Part shown: positions 10,510 through 21,700 of the stretch, piece by piece | How positions within the stretch are numbered: the first letter of the stretch is position 1 | How the letters are laid out: each line of letters opens with the position of its first letter | DNA from: Acephala macrosclerotiorum | Taxonomy: Eukaryota > Ascomycota > Leotiomycetes > Helotiales > Mollisiaceae | Assembly: GCA_014904845.1 (NCBI GenBank) | Contig: MU119319.1 | Location: 99,908 to 163,907 of the forward strand | Length of the DNA stretch: 64,000 bases | Direction: 5' to 3' | Notes under the pieces: model-generated | Told to the model about the DNA's origin: nothing | Databases searched by the model: none | The model's input: only the letters and a program-made list of their open reading frames with translations | Position numbers and translations under genes: made by a program

Positions 10510-10725
10510 ATGGCGCCCGCTTCGTTGATCAGATGCATCACAATATTTCCAAAATTGCCTGCCTTCATAGCACTCTTCATTCTACTTACATATCTATCTG
10601 CTCTCTATCATGCACTCTCTAGTAGCTGCGAAAACGTTGCCCCTTTTCGGACAAGCGAGGCGCTTCTTCGGCTAGCAAAAATCAACGAAAAAGAACTTCA
10701 CAAAGTATCTCCAAAATGGCGCTAG
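10510..10725 (+). CDS. Possible small single-pass membrane protein, 71 aa
   Basis: ATG with an A at -3 (GATAATGGC). Residues 13-34 form a strongly hydrophobic helix (FPKLPAFIALFILLTYLSAL); the remainder is polar and ends KVSPKWR. No homologue is recognised. The hairpin at 10750-10780 begins 25 bases after the stop codon. It may equally be a chance ORF. Confidence 0.2.
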   Translation: MAPASLIRCITIFPKLPAFIALFILLTYLSALYHALSSSCENVAPFRTSEALLRLAKINEKELHKVSPKWR

Positions 10726-10749
10726 CGATAGAAAAAATTGCAAGAGTTC

Positions 10750-10780
10750 AACCCCGATCAGCTTTTAACTGATCGGGGTT
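10750..10780. repeat. Perfect 12-bp inverted repeat (hairpin)
   Basis: AACCCCGATCAG at 10750-10761 and its exact reverse complement at 10769-10780 are separated by a 7-base loop. The stem is 12/12 paired. No flanking target duplication is visible, so it is not obviously a transposon relic. Confidence 0.75.
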
Positions 10781-11441
10781 TAATCTCTACCACTTCTACC
10801 GCGTAGACTGGATTTCCGAAATTGGCGTTTGCTCTCGCTTTTGAGCTCGGGCCAGGCGTGTTACTCTCTTTCCACCTCGTAAACCGGCTCAGTGACCTGA
10901 ACCACCAAGCCTGGTGATCTGCTGCTGGCCGGTTGTTGAAGAAACAAGTTCTTATTTAAATTTATACCGTACATATCGGTTCGGTTGCGTGGCTGGAGGG
11001 CTACCGCTAAGCGAGGGGGAAGATCCATTCCCAGCGCGTCAACTTTCAACACGTTCGTCCTCGCTTCATAGCAATAACGAAATGTGGATTTCATGTTGAC
11101 AGCGCCATGTTTGTATCATGTCTCGGTTTTGTATTTCACTTCTCTAAACCACGATCGCCAGCACTTCCTTAGACATCATAGAACTCAGGCAGCATGAGTA
11201 GGTCCCTGCAATTTCAGCCAACATTATGCATTTGCGTAATCCCCACGCTTCGATAACATTCATTGATTCAATATGCTTACGTCAACGCAGTATCTTACAT
11301 GTCTACCGAATCGAAGCAGACAATCAGGTCCCAACTTCAGCGCGTTCGAAAATATACCTACACGAAGATATCTCCCTCTACCCATCCATGAGTTTCATAC
11401 ATGACGGCCACTTTCTCCTCTCCTCTCTCGATTCTTCTCCA

Positions 11442-13976
11442 TCACATAAAGAAGCAAAATACCCCCGCCAGTCCCAACACACCCATGAGCGCCCACCAAA
11501 CCTCGAAGCGACCTGCATCTGCTTTCACGCAATACCTATCAAATGATACGTCATTCGTGCAGTCGTTACGCGAGCTCAGGCTACGATTCTGCCGTCTACG
11601 GAGCTCATCTTCCTTTCTTCCTGCCTCCACAACTGGCTTCCCCTCCTTCACTTCTCCAGAATCGAAGTTTGACACGTCGCCACTCACATCCTCGCTCCCG
11701 CAACGATGTCCAGAGATCCAGATCATTCCCAACAAGCTACTTACAGATTTCCGAACCAGGTCGAAACTCGGTGCAGTGAGGCTCTCTGTGAACTCTCTCG
11801 GCGTCGGGATAACAGCAGCCATAGCGCCAGGAAGCGCAGCAATGAGAAGAGTCGTGAGAAGAGTCGGGAGACGAAATATTCGCGGGCTTGAAATGCACGA
11901 AGATGCTGACATGGATGGGTTATCACAGGTGCCTTTACACGCGCTACTCGAAAATTGAGATGGTGGGGTTCGTTTAGTCACATCTTCATCTGAAGTACTG
12001 GTCCCTGTTTTCAACAAGGAAGCAATGTCTCCAGGTATCGAACCTACTGCGTTGAAGAGTAGAATTGGTGAGCTGAAGGTCCGTGGCACCAACAGTGAGG
12101 AAGCAGTGCTCTTGTCACTGAAGCAAGCGGTTGCGTCGTTATATCCATTGCTCGCACAGACCATTTCTCTTGTATTGAGTGTCTTGGTGGGCGAGGCTAA
12201 CGCATCATTATCTGGAATCGACTCGAGAACTTCCGAGTTTGTTGAGCTTTCGAAGCTTGAGACAGTCGCTGCCAAAACACCAGGAAGCTGACCGATGAGT
12301 TTGAAGGCCAAGGTAGGCAAAGTGAAGATACGAGGAAGAGTCAGAGATGTGGCGGCGCTGCACTGCTCGCCGCCGATGTCAGTTGGGTCCCCGCCACAGT
12401 CTCTTCTCTGCTTTTTGCCTTCACTCTTCGTTTCGCCTCTTATCCTGAGCTCGTTCTGGACGAGTTCGACTGCTGAAATTACCGGACTCGCAGCCGTCTT
12501 TGCAATTTCCGTAATGAAAGTGATCAGAATCTTGGGAACCCGAAAAATACTTGGTGGGCCGACATTCGAGGCAGAGTTAGTAGCAGGAGTGGCACCCCCA
12601 GTCGGTTCAGCCTCGGAATAATCAACAAATGCGTCTGTATCACAAGGAAAATCTTGCCAGTATTTCCACCCACTGGCAGAGACACAATCATACCGAACCG
12701 CTGTCGCGGTGGGGCTGCTTTTCCAACAAGGATAAAACATCAAGAAAGGGATGAGACACCAACCCCTTTTCGTCTTGGTAGGCACTTCTCTATCGTTGAT
12801 CGTTGGGGTGGGAGATAGCCTGTTGGCCTGGTGTATTCGATTTTCAGAGTCCTGGATTTCAGGGTTGTGTTGACTGAGCTTCGAGACGGAGAGATCTGAT
12901 GAGTTCGAACCTTGTTCTTCAAGAGGAGTTACACGTTTGTCAAGTGATCGTTTAGCAAGGCTGTCCGCTTTCGAGGCCAGGAGTCCAAATGGCTCCACAA
13001 GACTGCTAATCATGTTCGTGGGCACCAACACAACCCATTTGCAGAAGGCGTATGGCATGAAGACGCCAGATAGATGAGGATCTTCGGCATTCCAGCTACA
13101 AGGGTATGTCCAGATGAGCGGAAGCCCGCACCATATCTGCTCGTGTTGGCTCTGAATTACAGCTTGGGATTTTGTTGTCTCTCGAGCTGTGACCTTCAAA
13201 GTAATATTGGCGCTCTTGGGGAAAGTTGGAATTGCAGCAGCCATAGTTCTCGACACAGCCAGCAAGGCATGCACGATGGCAACTGGAAAGCTGAACAGTC
13301 TTGGCACTTTCAGACCAGAAGCAGCTCCATGGTATCCAGGGTGTTCGTCGCCGTAATTCTGTTGGGCGGTAAACAGTTTACCGGCCTCAGTCCGGATCTG
13401 ATTGGAGTCGTTGATATCCGGATCATTCCAGCGACATGGCAAGGATTGACTGTCATCAAGCCACTTACAATGTGGCGAAACGACCTCTCTTTCGATATTT
13501 TGCATGTGCTCTTGTCTCGTAACTTTCCCTTCCACGAATGTTTGGAACACTCTTGCCACAACTTCAGGTGCCATCCCCAAAATATCAATGATTGCAGCGG
13601 CTTCAGGGAAAGAGGCCATCATCCTCCTGCGAAGTGAATTCGATTCTGGGCTTATCTTAGACGATCGACGAGATGGACGAAATTCCTTCACTTGGCCCAG
13701 TTGAGCTGCATCCAAGTCGTTCAAACCCTTGAAGTTCGTCCAAGCATCAACCGGCGTAGCTCTCCATGAGCAAGGAAACTCCTGATTCTGTTTGAGCCAG
13801 GCACAAACTTGATACTCTTGCCTCTTCCCAACTGAAACCATTTCTGTTAGTGCCCTAGGCACTGATCTTAAGAGAATTGAGATGGCGGAAAGTTTGAAAT
13901 TCGGTACTGAGCGAGTGCTTGCCAACGTGACTAGAGTGAGGAGATAGAGAACATTGAAGACGCGGATGCCCCTCAT
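11442..13976 (-). CDS. Large secreted/membrane protein of repeated hydrophobic segments and Cys loops, 844 aa
   Basis: One uninterrupted ORF. The start at 13976 (MRGIRVFNVLYLLTLVTLAS) gives a good signal peptide; 52 further residues upstream are open but unlike a signal. The body alternates two degenerate modules. Module 1 is a hydrophobic segment of the type PRxFxLPxLxxxLxxxxPGxxAA, at about residues 224-252, 476-504, 547-575, 630-655 and 697-726, with weaker copies at 24-48, 125-148 and 307-335. Module 2 is a Cys loop of 9-13 residues: C58-C69, C170-C181, C283-C293, C407-C417, C431-C445, C527-C539, C607-C618 and C806-C816. The early loops share PC(S/R)W or PCW. Basic sites lie shortly before several loops (KR52, KR404, RR525) and at KR669. 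Residues 825-843 are a C-terminal membrane helix. No known domain is recognised. It may be a cell-surface protein or a Kex2-type multi-peptide precursor; both are inference. Confidence 0.7.
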   Translation of the reverse strand: MRGIRVFNVLYLLTLVTLASTRSVPNFKLSAISILLRSVPRALTEMVSVGKRQEYQVCAWLKQNQEFPCSWRATPVDAWTNFKGLNDLDAAQLGQVKEFRPSRRSSKISPESNSLRRRMMASFPEAAAIIDILGMAPEVVARVFQTFVEGKVTRQEHMQNIEREVVSPHCKWLDDSQSLPCRWNDPDINDSNQIRTEAGKLFTAQQNYGDEHPGYHGAASGLKVPRLFSFPVAIVHALLAVSRTMAAAIPTFPKSANITLKVTARETTKSQAVIQSQHEQIWCGLPLIWTYPCSWNAEDPHLSGVFMPYAFCKWVVLVPTNMISSLVEPFGLLASKADSLAKRSLDKRVTPLEEQGSNSSDLSVSKLSQHNPEIQDSENRIHQANRLSPTPTINDREVPTKTKRGWCLIPFLMFYPCWKSSPTATAVRYDCVSASGWKYWQDFPCDTDAFVDYSEAEPTGGATPATNSASNVGPPSIFRVPKILITFITEIAKTAASPVISAVELVQNELRIRGETKSEGKKQRRDCGGDPTDIGGEQCSAATSLTLPRIFTLPTLAFKLIGQLPGVLAATVSSFESSTNSEVLESIPDNDALASPTKTLNTREMVCASNGYNDATACFSDKSTASSLLVPRTFSSPILLFNAVGSIPGDIASLLKTGTSTSDEDVTKRTPPSQFSSSACKGTCDNPSMSASSCISSPRIFRLPTLLTTLLIAALPGAMAAVIPTPREFTESLTAPSFDLVRKSVSSLLGMIWISGHRCGSEDVSGDVSNFDSGEVKEGKPVVEAGRKEDELRRRQNRSLSSRNDCTNDVSFDRYCVKADAGRFEVWWALMGVLGLAGVFCFFM

Positions 13977-14737
13977 AGTTGAGGTTGGTGATGACGGTAC
14001 TTGATATGGTGAGCGAGGTTCTATGGAGTTGCGGTGCTGTCGTTGCGTCAATGACCAGCGTACTTGGTTGGTGTTTGAGAATCGTTGTAAAGGGTTAGAG
14101 GTGTTAAAGCAGTCGTTGAAGTCGATGAACATAGGATGCTAGTATTGAGTTGATGAGGGAGAAGCTTGCTGATTGTACGATCTAAAAGTTCGAGGTTTGA
14201 GGCAAATATATGCAGAAGGTGGTGTTGTGATTCGAAAGCACCTCTTCCATGATTCATGAATTTCCTGTGACTCGAATGAAAGTTGCACTTCTGTTTCAAA
14301 AGAGCAACAAGTGGCTGTGAAAGAAAATAGTTTGCAGCAATTTTTATTCTAATAGAAACGCTCTTAAAGTATAGGCAACGGGTGTTGTTGGTAGATCTCA
14401 CAAGAAGCAGGACGAAGCGATTATCATACAGCTGAAATTATTCAAGTAAAAGGACACTTAAAGCTCTTCTGGTTTCATGAACCCCATGTGAGTCACCCAC
14501 CAGGGGCTGTCGCTCTGCCCAACTGAGAGTTGCAGGCGCGCATCTACCAGACTTCTGGGCAGTCCGACTGAATGTCTGAGAATCACAGGAGTAAGATTAC
14601 CATGAAAAGTAGCAACAGCCAGAGAACAGAAATTTCTTAACGATACCTGGTACGCCGGACCCCTCAATTCTACAATTCTCATTTCCTCATGATCTCTCAT
14701 CTAAGCTTCGCCTAGGTCTATCAACTCCCGACAGCTC
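13977..14737. other. Intergenic; no gene assigned
   Basis: 5' flank of the 844-aa gene and 3' flank of the flavin monooxygenase. An 80-codon - strand ORF at 14458-14700 lacks any recognisable motif. No repeats seen. Confidence 0.4.
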
Positions 14738-17220
14738 TTAAACCATTGTTTGTGATCTCATATACAGATTCTCAATCGTATAATCCTTCTTCGGCCCCTT
14801 GACATTATATTTCGACGTCCACTTCTCAATCGTCGTGCCTTTGAAGAAGAATTCGTACTCCACGTTGTAGAGGTCCTCAATGCCTGTCTCACTGTCAGCC
14901 TTTCCTCCTTCCCTTGTCCTTTCTCTTCGATCCTACATTACTACGACTAATAAGAAGAAGAAGGTAGGGAGAACTCACATAAATGCGAACTCTTCGCCCT
15001 CCAAGGCTCATCCAAACTCTTCCTTCTTCCTTCCACGAGAAACTCAAGCTTGTGAAAGAAATAATCACTCATCTTCCCATCCCCCTTCGTGAACCAAACA
15101 TCCATACTATCCCCCTTCTCAGTATAATGATAAACGTAACTCCTCCTCGCCGTCATCGTGCCTCCCCAACTCGGTCTAAAGTCTCCCTCTTCGAAATACA
15201 GGTATTCCATATCTGCATTCTCATCTGTAGAAGAGCGAGGAATGAATGAGGCAGTGCCAGTGAGGGTCCCGGAGGGGAAGGTAGCGAGTTGAGATCTGAT
15301 GGTTCGGGAGAGGGACCAGGTTCCTTGGAGGGCGCGGAAGGTTGCACGGGCGACGAATTTCCCCTTATTCGAATCTGCGAATATTTGGTCGATGATTGAT
15401 AACGATGATTTGGCTTCCTGGAGGGAGGTGGGCGAGGCGGTGGATGGGAGGTAGCGGGACGGGATGACGATGCCGCTCCGCCCAGATGAATTCTCGGGTT
15501 CCGTTCGCTTAATGTCAAGAATCTCGGCGAGCGACTCCATAAGATAAGCGTAATCACCCATCGGGAATTGTGCTCTTCTCAGATTATTCCTCAGCTTCAT
15601 CATGCTTTCCATAGTCATATCTTCTTCCAACGCTTTTTGAGCTTTCGCGTCCTCGCTCCAGAGTGCGGCAAGATAACGAGCTTGCATCTCCATCACGCCC
15701 CAATATGGGCTGCGGTAGAATCCTACGAAGCCAAGGGACGGGATTGATCTATTGACTATAGTGTGAACGTTCAACGCGAGCGGGAAGCTGTCGTCTTTCG
15801 GGTCGAATTGAAGTTGTTGCAGGAGCTCTGAGGGTAAAAAGCTGAAGGATGGAGAGGCGTCAAATCCTGTTGCGGAGATGATGGCTGCGATGTCTGAAAT
15901 TTTCTCCATCTTTCCAGATGAGTCCACGACCTGGATATTTCGTTAGTGAAGATCTCTAAGTCGAGAATGGAGGCTGAGAGAGAAATGTCCCAGAAACCAT
16001 GGGACAATGGAAGCCCTGCCAGCGCCCAAGTCCGCAATCTGCTGAAACTCACCTCCAAGCTTTCTTCTCGAACACCACTCATCCGACCCTGCATGACCTT
16101 GATCATCCCACTCCTCACAAATTCGGTGAAGTAATCACTACAAGCTAACATCGGGGGCTCGCTTCTCACCACATCGCCCTTCATCCCCAAAACCTGAATC
16201 CTAAGTTCAGACTGATCAGTCCCAATATACGTATTCATGAATCCATGAACCATTTTTGCACCCTCGACTGAGATGTGTCCAGAAGTATTCTGGATCGGTC
16301 CTGGAGGTCTCCAGCCCAGGTTGTAGTTCACTAGATCCAAGGGTAGGAACTCTGGCGAGGCGTTGGTTCGCTGTTTCTTATCAGCCCTCCACCATCATAA
16401 TCCCTGCTTATCTCCGGAAAAGGGGAAATAGACTCACCTTAACACTCTCCCCACTATCACCAACAACCTCCCCCTCCGGATCTCTAGGAAAGAAAAGCGG
16501 CATAACCCAAACCGGTTTCTGTACCACATTTACCACCCTATATCCTCCCCACTCCCTGTCCCCACCGCTAGGGGAATTCACCAAACTACTTAACTGGAAA
16601 GCAACGGCGGCGGCCGTCTCAACACCACTCATCTGCCCACCCACAACCACTATATATCTTCCCTTAACACTCTTCAGATCCCTCTTTCCACCATCTGTCA
16701 AGAGTTCCTTGACGTTTCTGATCTTGGAACTATGCCACACTGGCACCTTCGCATTTTCCAGCATGGAAGGAAGTTTTGGTTTCCCAAAGAAGCCCGTAGC
16801 GACGATCAAATGATCAAATTCTGTCATCTCCTCCACTTTTCCCTCCTCCTTCAATGACACATTCCATTTCTCGCCTTCCAGCTTGGTACTTAGCACTTTG
16901 GTGTTGAGCCGTATTTCGTAGCCTGGGTAAGTCGACATGTACCGTTGGAGATACCCACCAACCTCCCACGCCTTCGGAAAACTCGCGCTGTCTTCCGGCC
17001 AAGCAAGATCACTGAATGAGACTGTGTGTCGAGATTGATTCGTACACATATCAGGATTTACTAGCCTGTCATCTTTCTTGTCCACAGGCCACAAGCCGCC
17101 TATGCGATGAGATTTTTCGAAGATGGTCACGTGGAATGCACCTTTCGGCGCATCGTGGATGAGTGTTTTGGCTGCTACGAGACCTGATGGCCCGGCACCT
17201 AATACCTTAATCAGTGACAT
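14738..17220 (-). CDS. Flavin-containing monooxygenase fused to a C-terminal DUF6314-like domain, 732 aa
   Basis: Four exons: 17220-16438, 16370-16053, 15930-14979 and 14883-14738; the three introns are GT-AG (GTGAGT donors) and the exon sum is 733 codons. The N-terminal part is an FMO/dimethylaniline-monooxygenase fold: FAD-binding G8-A-G-P-S-G13, a glycine-rich NADPH site VVVGGQMSG near residue 193, and the conserved IVATGF and IISATGF strands. It would oxygenate a nucleophilic N, S or carbonyl carbon using FAD and NADPH. From about residue 565 the protein matches the DUF6314 pattern: GTWSLSRTI, GTASF, YLYFEEGDF, RRSYVYHY and DYFFHKLEF, ending after the small last exon (YNVEYEFFF). DUF6314 has a lipocalin-like beta pattern and unknown function. 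Start M at 17220 (MSLIKVLGAG) fits. Intact. Confidence 0.87.
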
Positions 17221-17771
17221 ATTGGGGCTGAATTGGAAGAGTGTGAGTACCGATGATTGCGACTGTTTTTGCCATTCTTGTGAGTTGTTGACTGAGATGG
17301 CGGGTGAGCATGAAAAGTCGCTGAAGATGAGAGAATGCTCAAGAAATGTGAGAAATTGAGGGACTCATCAAAGATGAAGAGATGCAAAGAAACAAGGTCA
17401 TCCGAAGAACAATCTTTATGACTGAGATGTACGTATTTATCAGCGAGCTCAAGACGAAGACCGAGATTTAGGTCTGACATGCTGAGCGAGTGAGCGACGT
17501 GAGGTTGAAACTAAGGGGCGTGTCTCTAGGAATGGCAAGCCAGGCTTCAATCGAAGCGCACCTCTTTTCACGTGTTCTCTACATTAAGCCTACCGTAACC
17601 TTTGAAAGTTCTGTAGAAGAGGTGGACAATGAGTTATACCGATATCAAAAGCTTTTATTAGATACTTTAGTAGTGATGGTGTTAGTGACAAAGATGTTCT
17701 TTGATTTTCCCCTCCTTTTCAGCTTTCATACTCCTATCAGTGCATGATACACAGCCTTTCCTCCTCCCACC
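17221..17771. other. Intergenic; no gene assigned
   Basis: 5' flank of the flavin monooxygenase and 3' flank of the SnoaL-like gene. Short ORFs on both strands (17211-17480, 17490-17747) show no domain or conserved motif. Confidence 0.4.
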
Positions 17772-18486
17772 TCACAAAGGCTTGTTAAATACATCCCAAT
17801 TTCCGCTCGCCCATACGAAATCCACTTTCAGCAATCTGATCCTCCAAGGATTGCCTGGCCCTTCTGTCCTCACCAACTCTCCAAGATATCTTCCCTGAAG
17901 AACGTCAATTAAATGAGGTGTAAAGTGAATCGAGGATACTTTCACCATTCCTCGTCTCTGGACCTCCCTTGGCGTCCTTCCTCTGCAACGTGATGATCGC
18001 ATTCGCGATGAAGCCAGCTTTATCTGGTACCTTGACGCCATCTCCAGGTTGTGGGAGGTCGATTAAGATGCTCCTGCTTCTCGTCAGTCATAGATCTCTC
18101 CAGTGGGGCCCATTTGAGGTCAATGCGCCAGAATGTTCTGTAGGAGTGGGGACAAGAAGAAAAGAAGAGAGGCAGGAAATAGCGCACGTAGTGACATGAT
18201 GCTTTGCATCTAAATGAGAAATCTGGTCCTTCCATTTCATCCCCAACGCATGCCCCTCCATATCATCGGGTTGGCCACCGAACAGTTGGGTGTAGTCTAC
18301 TATGATCTTTGAGTTGAAGACTTCTTTTCCGAGCTCCTCGTACTTGGACATGTCTGCATACAGTGACTAGAGAAATCTATTCAACGGTGCCCTTTGGAAG
18401 ATAGAAAAGGTACTCACCATCTTAGTGATCGTGTCGTGAATATTCGCACGATCAAGCAGGTATGTCTGGATGTCATATAAGGCCAT
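17772..18486 (-). CDS. SnoaL-like small protein with a one-base frame conflict before the last exon
   Basis: Exons 18486-18418, 18366-18188, 18073-17946 and 17894-17772. The protein starts MALYDIQTYLLDRANIHDT and contains DYTQLFGG, LDAKHHVTT and LIDLPQPGDG, and ends GNPWRIRLLKVDFVWASGN. This is the order of fungal SnoaL-like (NTF2-superfamily) proteins of about 165 residues, a fold used by small hydrolases, cyclases and isomerases. Introns 1-3 have clean GT-AG ends. The last junction (AATG|gtgaaa ... ttcag|GGAAGA) leaves one extra base: with a single G fewer, the frame NG-RYLGELVR continues exactly as the family expects. So there is either an indel in the assembly or a recent frameshift. Catalytic activity cannot be inferred. 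Confidence 0.65.
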
Positions 18487-18789
18487 TGTCGGTAAATAAT
18501 TGGTACAATTGAAAATAGCAAATAGAAATGAGGATATCTGAATGTTATATATCACTTGATTTTGGCAACGGACTTTGAAAAGGAGTAATGCAAGAAGCTG
18601 ACATAGATCTAAAGTCCGAAGAAGCCTTGTCTTATATCCGCAGCCTTGCAGCGGTCAGCCCCACATCGGTACCCCATCTACTAAGCCAGGAACAGACAGC
18701 CAAGTAAACCATCAAGAACGAACCACGACTACGCGTCCTCCTGTGTAAACGAAAATTGTGCTGTCATCAAGCCTCCTATTTTGCAGCAT

Positions 18790-21700
18790 TTACATCAAGC
18801 TCGTCCTCCCACCAACCTCCCTCGCCCCCTCACCATTCTTCATCTCCCCATTCCTCCCAACCACAAACTCATTATAAATCGCGGCCAACCTGCTCCTTTC
18901 CTGCGCACTAATACTAGCCCTCGTACTCCTCAAACTACTCTCCACATGCTTCCACGCAATCGTAACTTCCTGCTGCTCCTTCTCTTCCTTGACTCCTTGA
19001 TTGTCATCTTCTCGTCCTTGGCCTCTCTGTGCAAGTTTCGCTCGCTTTTTGGCAGCTTTGATTTCAGCTAGCTTGAGACTGATGGCGGCTCGTTCGGCGA
19101 GGAGCTTGGATTTGTTATTTCCAGCTTTTGCACGAGCTTGAGCCTCCAGACGGTCTTCGTCCTCGCCGTAGCGGAATTGTATAAAATTCTTATATCCAGA
19201 GGAGGAAGATGTGCCGTTCGTGCGTTTCCCGTCGCCAATCTCAGTATCGTGGTCGCCAAGGACATCATGAATGGCTTCAAGATGGGCATTGTAGACGAGA
19301 GCTTGTAGATCGGCTCCTGAGTATCCTTCAGTCTGGTCAGCGATTTCATCCAAATTTTCGAGCACTTCCTCGCTCAGCTTGAGCTTCTTTCCTAGAGCAC
19401 TGAGGATGTCGATCCTGTCTTCTCTGTCTGGTAGATCGCAGATCAAAGATTTGTCGAGACGGCCAGGACGAAGAAGGGCAGGGTCGATGAGATCTGGTCT
19501 TGATGTCGCTGCGAGAACATAGACACCCGACAAGCCTTCAGCACCGTCCATCTGCGTGAGCAATTGATTTACAACTCGGTCTGTGACGCCTGTGGAGTCA
19601 TGACCACGTTTAGGAGCTATGGAGTCAAACTCGTCGAAGAAGAGAACACATGGTCTTGCTGCTTCGGCTCGCTCGAAGAGATCTCGCACTGACTTCTCTG
19701 AGGCACCAATGTATTTGTTCAAGATTTCGGGCCCTTTCACAGAAATGAAGTTAAGACCACACTCTCCTGCCACAGCAGAGGCGAGCAATGTCTTCCCACA
19801 TCCAGGATAGCCGTACAGGAGCAGACCCGAGCGAAGTCGGAGTGGGCATTGAGCGAAAATTGGGGCGTATGTAGTCGGATACTGCAGTGTCTCCAAGAGA
19901 ATCTTTCGAGTAGCATGGAGGCCCCCAATGGAGGCAAAAGTCGTCGTGCTAGTCTGCAGAGTCACATTTCGCAAAGAGGCAGGTGTGAAGCCTTTCAGTG
20001 CACTGTCGAAATCCTCGCGACTGAGCTGAACAATGCCAGAGTCGAGTCCTTTGGGAGACTGCGAAACGGAGCGAATGAGTGCTTCACTTCTTGCTCGAGC
20101 AACCAGCAAGACAAGATCTCCAGGCATGTATCCATCAGTCTCACCCGCAAGATCTAGAAAGTCAAGATCAGGCGAAACAATGAAGCCGTCAGACTTCCCG
20201 CCAGATGCACGCGGACTCGTAGCGCTAGAACTGTCCATCCATGCACCTTCTTCTTCCCCGCCACTTCCATTTGCCGTTGTGGGTCGGCTACTTGCTGGAC
20301 TCTTGATCTCGTTGTGGTCCTGCTCGGTAACATTCTGCCTGACAACCATCTCCATGACCCTTCTGCGACCCTCCTTGTTGGGCGCTTTCAAGCCAATGAT
20401 TTCTCGAACGACATGGCCCCCAACAATAACATTGTGCAATGATTCCTTAGCCTGTGCCGTTGCAAGTAGAACGACACCGCTGTCTCTACCACAGTATTGT
20501 CGAATTATGGAAGATACGCCCTCGCTAATTTGACGGCTGCGACCATTTTCGCCACCTACTTCAAGTTCTGTCTCAACAGGACAGAGTTTGTCCAAATCGT
20601 CCAAGATGACTAGAGACTTGCCGCCAAGCCTAGCACCCCAAGATGCAGACATGAACACCCGGTTGAATGTTTCCTTGATAGTGGAAACGCGTGTCTCATC
20701 CGTAATTAGCTTGCGGCATGAAAAGTATGTCGTATTAAAGAGCGTTTGTGATCGTAGACGATGAGCTAGCAGATGCGTGACTGAGGTCTTGCCGGAACCT
20801 AGGGCCCCAGTAAGTAGAACAGAGGACAAGTGTGATAGATGCGACTGCAGCTGGTCGATGAGGCTGTCGATACCAACAAGGCTGGGAGCTTCAACAGGCG
20901 TTGGGTCGCCAACGCTATTGCTCTTCGACATTGACGAAGGTCTCGAGACTGCAACTTGAACCTCAATTGTGAATTTCCTCTCCGAACCCAAGAACCAGTT
21001 GCACGTCTGTTTTCCGGATTCTGCAGGTGCGTGATCAAATTTGACAATCCCACCATCCCAACCAGCGACTTGCTCACTGGTTGTGGGATGCCCCAGGATA
21101 AGTCCATCTGTGAGAGGCCCATCCAGTAGTCCTTCGCCCAAACTTTGTTTCCCATACATTTTCGCGATCCTCTTGCCGGCTTCTTCTCTTTCGGTTTTAG
21201 ATTCTCCGCCAAATTTAAGGCCCTCGCTTGTCTTTCCAGCACCCGGAGCGAAAGGGTAGATCTTGACAGTAAGCTTTGAATTAGGTTGCGAAGCAGAATC
21301 TTTCGGCACTGGCACAGCAGCTTTTGAAATCTGTTGTGGTGCTGGTTCTAACTTGACAACACCACCAACGATTCCCTCGCAAGTCATTGCAGCACAAAGT
21401 GCTGATGACAGTGCAATGTGGTGGCTATCGGGAGGGTCGTCCCACGCCACCAGCCTTGCAACAACCTTGGAGGAGGTTTTGCCGGCTTCTCCCAGACTGT
21501 CAACCTCTTGCTGTTGCTTTTGGGGGTCTATTGGGGCTTGTAAGCTCGCAGGCTTCACCACTGTGACAGAAACCCATGTTACTCCTTTCAAAGCTTTTGA
21601 CAGCAGTATGTCTCGGTCTACCCAGACCTTCAGTCCTTGATCCTTTGCCTCTCTATTATCTTCGAACCATTCCCCGCATATGCTTCGATCGAGACCTCGG

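Larger units (their letters stand above)
10276..11441. other. Intergenic 1.2 kb; no secure gene
   Basis: It contains a perfect hairpin (10750-10780), a possible small membrane-protein ORF (10510-10725) and several overlapping short ORFs on both strands without recognisable domains. A - strand ORF 10208-10501 overlaps the end of 2EXR gene C and is open but unsupported. Confidence 0.4.

Noticed and set aside
10741..10790. tRNA-like word GTTCAACCCCGATC
   Set aside because: The sequence folds as a simple hairpin; no acceptor stem, D-arm or anticodon arm can be placed around it.
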